Origin: Desulfosarcina sp. BuS5
Lineage (GTDB): Bacteria; Desulfobacterota; Desulfobacteria; Desulfobacterales; BuS5
Length of the DNA stretch: 64,000 nucleotides
Direction of reading: 5' to 3'
NCBI RefSeq assembly: GCF_028752835.1
Contig: NZ_CP087952.1
Coordinates: forward strand, 2,833,041 to 2,897,040
Part shown: positions 60,714 through 64,000 of the stretch, in pieces
Layout: every line of letters begins with the position of its first letter
Position numbering within the stretch: position 1 is the first letter of the stretch
Translations under genes and position numbers: made by a program
Notes under the pieces: generated by a model
Database searches by the model: none
What the model saw: the letters and a program-made list of their open reading frames with translations, nothing else
What the model was told of the DNA's origin: nothing

Positions 60714-62816
60714 TTAACCCATCTTTTTGAGTTTTATGGGCAAATGCTCAAAATAAGCCTCATTTTAGAATTTTCAAAAATTTAATTTGAATGATTTTAA
60801 TAGGTTAAAAATAATTTGCTCTGGCTTTACCAGTGTAGTGCCATAAAATAAAAAAATAACTTGACTTTTTATTGATATCCGCCTATATTGGGCAACATGT
60901 ATATTAGAAGAACCACAATAAAAAGTCGAAAAGATGGCAAACAATATTACACCTATAGATTGGTTCAATCCGAACGAACTGCAAAGGGAGTCAGCCAGCA
61001 CACATTAATTAATCTCGGTACGGCTTTTTCTCTGCCACGGGATCAATGGCCAGAATTATCTTCACGCATTCAGGAGATTATCAGTGGCCAGCAGAGTTTT
61101 TTCAAAATTTCTGAAGAAATAGAGGAGCTTGCTCAAAATTATGCAGCCCGGATTATTCACGCGCAACACAAAAATAAAGCTGAAAATAATAAGCCGGATT
61201 ATCGCGAGGTAGATGTAGACAGCCTGGAAATGTTCAGGCCACGCAGTGTAAGCTGTGAACATGTGGCGCTGGAAGCGTTTGTTTTTTTAAAACTTGGTGA
61301 AGAACTAAAAGCCCTGGGATTCAATGGCCCTCAGCTCGCAGCAGCAACCGGTACAATAATAGGTCGTATGTGTCAACCAGGTAGTGAACTGGCAACTCAT
61401 TACTGGCTCCAGAATGTTTCAGGCTTGGGTGAATTAATTGATTATGATTTCAACAAAATTAATCTATACAAAATGTATAAAATCTCTGATCAGCTTCTCA
61501 ATAATAAGGAAGCCATAGAAAATCATCTATACTTACAAGAAAAGAATTTATTTGAATTTCAAGAGACAATAACCCTTTATGATCTTACCAACACTTATTT
61601 TGAAGGCAGCAGTAAAGCAAACAAGCTGGGGAAACGCGGACATTCCAAAGAGAAACGTTCTGATTGTCCACTGGTAACTTTGGCTTTGGTGCTGGACAGC
61701 AGTGGCTTTCCCAAGCGCAGCAAAGTATTTGAGGGTAATGTAAGTGAACCGTCAACATTAAAAAAAATGATTGTTGGTTTGGAAAGAAAGAATTTATCCC
61801 AAGAGCTGTTTAAGCCCTCAAAAGCGACTATAGTAATGGATGCCGGAATTGCCACTGAAGATAATATTAAATGGCTCAGGGAAAACAGTTATCCATATAT
61901 TGTAGTTAGCCGAAAACATCATCGCGAATTTAATGAAGATGAAGCAGTTGTGGTAAAACAAGACAATGACTGCACAGTAAAAGTGCAAAAAATTATTGAC
62001 TCAGAAAATGATGAGGTTTTGTTGTATTGTCACTCTACAAAGCGGGAAAAAAAAGAACAGGCTATTAATGATCGCTTTACCATTCGCTTTGAAAAGGCTG
62101 TCAGCAAACTTGAGTCAGGCTTGCATAAAAAAGGATGTCTAAAAAAATACGATAAAGTCCTGGAAAAAATAGGTCGTCTGAAACAGCAATATTCCAAGGC
62201 TGCAAAGCATTATAAAATAGAAGTATCTAAAAACGAAAAAAATGGCAACGCTGTTAAGATCCTTTGGACACGCCAAACGCTTGCGGACACAAAAGATAGT
62301 TTGCCGGGAGTATATTGTCTCAGAACAACCCATATGGAATTTGATGAAGCTACGCTATGGCGTACATATACAATGTTAACGGATTTGGAGGCTGTTTTTC
62401 GTTCACTGAAATCCGAGCTTGGGATGCGGCCGGTTTTTCACCAAATCACAAAACGGGTGACAGGTCATATTTTTATCAGTGTCATCGCTTACCATTTGAT
62501 ACATAGTATTCGTTACCGATTGAAAAAGACGGGGATAAACAGTAGCTGGTCTGATTTGAGAAAACAACTTGCAGGCCAAAATCGAGTAACAGTTTCCATG
62601 CAGTGCCGAAATGATAATGTTGTGCATGTAAGAAAAAGCACACGACCGGAATCACGACAACAGAAAATATATTCTGCTTTAGGGTTAAGCTCTCTCCCTG
62701 GCAGAACGATGAAAACAACTATCAAAAAAATAAAAGTAGTGCCATAACTAAGATTTTAAAAAAGTAACCTACTGTAATTATAGTGTTTGTTTTTTTTATT
62801 CAAAAAGATGGGTTAA
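60714..62816 (+). mobile_element. IS1634-family insertion sequence inserted in an IS1-like relic
   Basis: Terminal inverted repeats TTAACCCATCTTTTTGA (60714-60730) and its complement (62800-62816). Removing it rejoins the host transposase frame at Arg-Glu-Leu-Leu-stop. No target duplication is visible. Confidence 0.85.
60888..62747 (+). CDS. IS1634-family transposase
   Basis: 619 aa. Features: YIRRTTIKSRKDGKQYYTYRLVQ at the N-terminus, TITLYDLTNTYFEG (first Asp), ATIVMDAGIATEDNIKWL (second Asp), and the C-terminal Y-x2-L...E block TYTMLTDLEAVFRSLKSELGMRPVFH. The ATG at 60897 (MYIRRT) is an alternative start. It looks intact. Confidence 0.92.
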   Translation: MGNMYIRRTTIKSRKDGKQYYTYRLVQSERTAKGVSQHTLINLGTAFSLPRDQWPELSSRIQEIISGQQSFFKISEEIEELAQNYAARIIHAQHKNKAENNKPDYREVDVDSLEMFRPRSVSCEHVALEAFVFLKLGEELKALGFNGPQLAAATGTIIGRMCQPGSELATHYWLQNVSGLGELIDYDFNKINLYKMYKISDQLLNNKEAIENHLYLQEKNLFEFQETITLYDLTNTYFEGSSKANKLGKRGHSKEKRSDCPLVTLALVLDSSGFPKRSKVFEGNVSEPSTLKKMIVGLERKNLSQELFKPSKATIVMDAGIATEDNIKWLRENSYPYIVVSRKHHREFNEDEAVVVKQDNDCTVKVQKIIDSENDEVLLYCHSTKREKKEQAINDRFTIRFEKAVSKLESGLHKKGCLKKYDKVLEKIGRLKQQYSKAAKHYKIEVSKNEKNGNAVKILWTRQTLADTKDSLPGVYCLRTTHMEFDEATLWRTYTMLTDLEAVFRSLKSELGMRPVFHQITKRVTGHIFISVIAYHLIHSIRYRLKKTGINSSWSDLRKQLAGQNRVTVSMQCRNDNVVHVRKSTRPESRQQKIYSALGLSSLPGRTMKTTIKKIKVVP

Positions 62817-64000
62817 GAGTTCTCTAAACGTCCAAACGTGGTCAGTAATTCCGGCTGCCATACCTGGAGTTTTTTGATTCCATTTTTTTTGAAAACGTTC
62901 TTCAGAATCACAAATCCTTTCCCGGAGACTCATATGTGGACGAGCAAAGTTATAAAATGCTTGAAAGAAAACAGGTAACCGTTCACGGTTATAGGTTCAC
63001 AGTTAACGGTTGAAAAATACAGCGGGTTTCGGTGGATTCGCTTCTCTTAATCCACCCTACAAACTTACGTTGCTCTTGAACCGTAGGGTGGATTAAGGAG
63101 CGTAAGCGACGAATCCACCAAAGTAGCTGTCCCGCCTTACGCTGATGGCCTGAAATTCAATTTATAAACAGGAAATTATGCCGCTTGTAACCGTGAACGG
63201 TTACGAAAACAGTTTGTTTTTTAAGGTTCTCTCTATTTTTGCTATAGCCAAGAGTCTTTCGTTTCAGAGGAGAGAGATTGCCTGATGGTAAGGTTCAATC
63301 TTTCAAGGAAACTGGTGCCTATTTTGAACCCCAGTTTAGCAAGTCGTTCTGCTCCACACCTGATGCGGTAAGTGATCTTGAGGAGTTTTCCATTTTTTTT
63401 CTCTTTTACCATCTGGCCATATACCAACTCAGAATGAGGCTTTTTAACAGGCTCTTTCGGACGTCCCCTTTGTCCGGTTTTTGGGAAGATTTTTATTTCA
63501 TGGTAGTATTCAAGCAGAGCATTGAAGTAGCAGCTAAACCCGTCGCTAAAGAAGCAGGGAACTCCCAATACTATGCCAGCAGTCATTGCAATGAGCGAAA
63601 GAGCGGTTTCAAATGTCTTGGGGCCAACAACCATAGCCAGAATAAGACGGAATTGCGGAGCATAACCGATCCAGATCCATTGTCGACCATCTTCTGCTTC
63701 TTGACTGCTCTCAGGTTTCGTATTCTCAGATTTTTTACTTACTTTTCGCCTGACAAAGCTCCACATTTCATCCAATTCCACATGAGTTACAGGAAGTTCC
63801 TTGAGAAGCGCTTTGTTAATTGCATCTGCGTTTTTATATGCTTTATCCAACCAGAACAAAACGGTATCCTCTTTAATACCAAGAACGAAAGCGATTCCAC
63901 TTATTCCAACATTTACCAGGATCATCTTCAATGTCATCATTACCTTTTCTTATTCAGTTTTTAAATCGAAAAAAGCAGTGTCACGTGTTTCGGAAAATCT
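62817..64000 (-). pseudogene. IS1-like transposase relic with nonsense, frameshift and MITE
   Basis: The minus strand from the window edge reads RFSETRDTAFFDLKTE, stop at 63950-63952, then EKVMMTLKMILVNVGISGIA, ELDEMWSFVRRK, FLERLNLTIRQSLS. A frameshift near 63268 then gives PLKRKTLGYSKN. A 230-bp MITE splits KKQTVFFQAFYNFARPHMSL, and the end TPGMAAGITDHVWTFREL meets the IS1634 element; the final Leu and stop lie at 60708-60713. The N-terminus is outside the window. It differs in sequence from the element at 21230. Confidence 0.88.
62975..63204. repeat. 230-bp MITE, copy 2, with 8-bp target duplication
   Basis: Perfect 17-bp inverted ends GTAACCGTTCACGGTTA/TAACCGTGAACGGTTAC and flanking duplication GAAAACAG (62967-62974, 63205-63212). 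Body nearly identical to 53413-53642. It sits in the IS1-like relic and its removal restores the frame. Confidence 0.92.

Noticed and set aside
63278-63964. 228-codon plus-strand frame near the right edge
   Set aside because: Antisense to the IS1-like transposase relic, whose motifs are recognisable on the minus strand.

Overview
The window reads as a chromosomal segment of an anaerobic, IS-rich bacterium, most likely a sulfate reducer of the Desulfobacterota (Desulfobacterales-like). This is inferred from gene content: a complete methylmalonyl-CoA/transcarboxylase module, PurH split into two genes, a C-P lyase operon, a MEMO1-family protein, a DUF3786-type protein, one sigma54-type promoter, and heavy loading with IS elements, a group II intron and miniature palindromic elements. 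Nothing here fixes the genus.

Layout. 1-3349: an IS4-family element, cut by the window edge and split by a group II intron lying antisense to the transposase. 3350-5175: a junkyard of palindromic mini-elements, a primase-like fragment and a broken IS701/IS4-like transposase. 5305-16411: one long plus-strand operon phnD-pstS-phnC-phnE1-phnE2-phnGHIJKLM-TIM barrel for phosphonate uptake and C-P bond cleavage, with an embedded phosphate-binding protein. 16466-17698: a RelB/YafQ-type toxin-antitoxin pair between two copies of a 206-bp repeat. 17762-18969: a methyltransferase behind a cluster of hairpins. 19498-27000: pyrD, an HD hydrolase, an IS1-like element that beheads an HD-GYP gene, split purH, a geranylgeranyl-reductase-like flavoprotein and a lytic transglycosylase. 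27000-33900: transposon fragments, a small putative DNA-binding protein with iteron-like repeats, an IS3 element, a Cys/His-rich small protein, a thioesterase, an EAL-CZB c-di-GMP phosphodiesterase and an IS5-type element.

33902-40170: a minus-strand, overlapping operon glycosyltransferase-HAD-letA1-letA2-letB; LetB has seven MCE repeats and LetA is split into two proteins. 40473-42013: a small protein and an aminotransferase. 42086-51884: mce-mcm-meaB-mmdA-small protein-pycB/oadA-sucC-sucD, which together interconvert propionyl-CoA, methylmalonyl-CoA and succinyl-CoA, exchange carboxyl groups with pyruvate/oxaloacetate and give succinate plus ATP. Then come a MEMO1-family protein and tRNA-Ala(GGC).

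53000-64000 is accessory: a RAYT relic, a 230-bp MITE with target duplication, an orphan sigma54 promoter, a STAND-like NTPase with a possible C-terminal HEPN domain followed by an attC-like site, a PIN-domain toxin module whose antitoxin end is replaced by an IS terminus, a complete IS4-family element, two small genes, and an IS1-like relic carrying both an IS1634 element and a second 230-bp MITE. The best candidates for something new are the NTPase/HEPN gene with its attC-like site, the phn operon that contains pstS, and several families of palindromic mini-elements with sharp target duplications or variable self-complementary centres.
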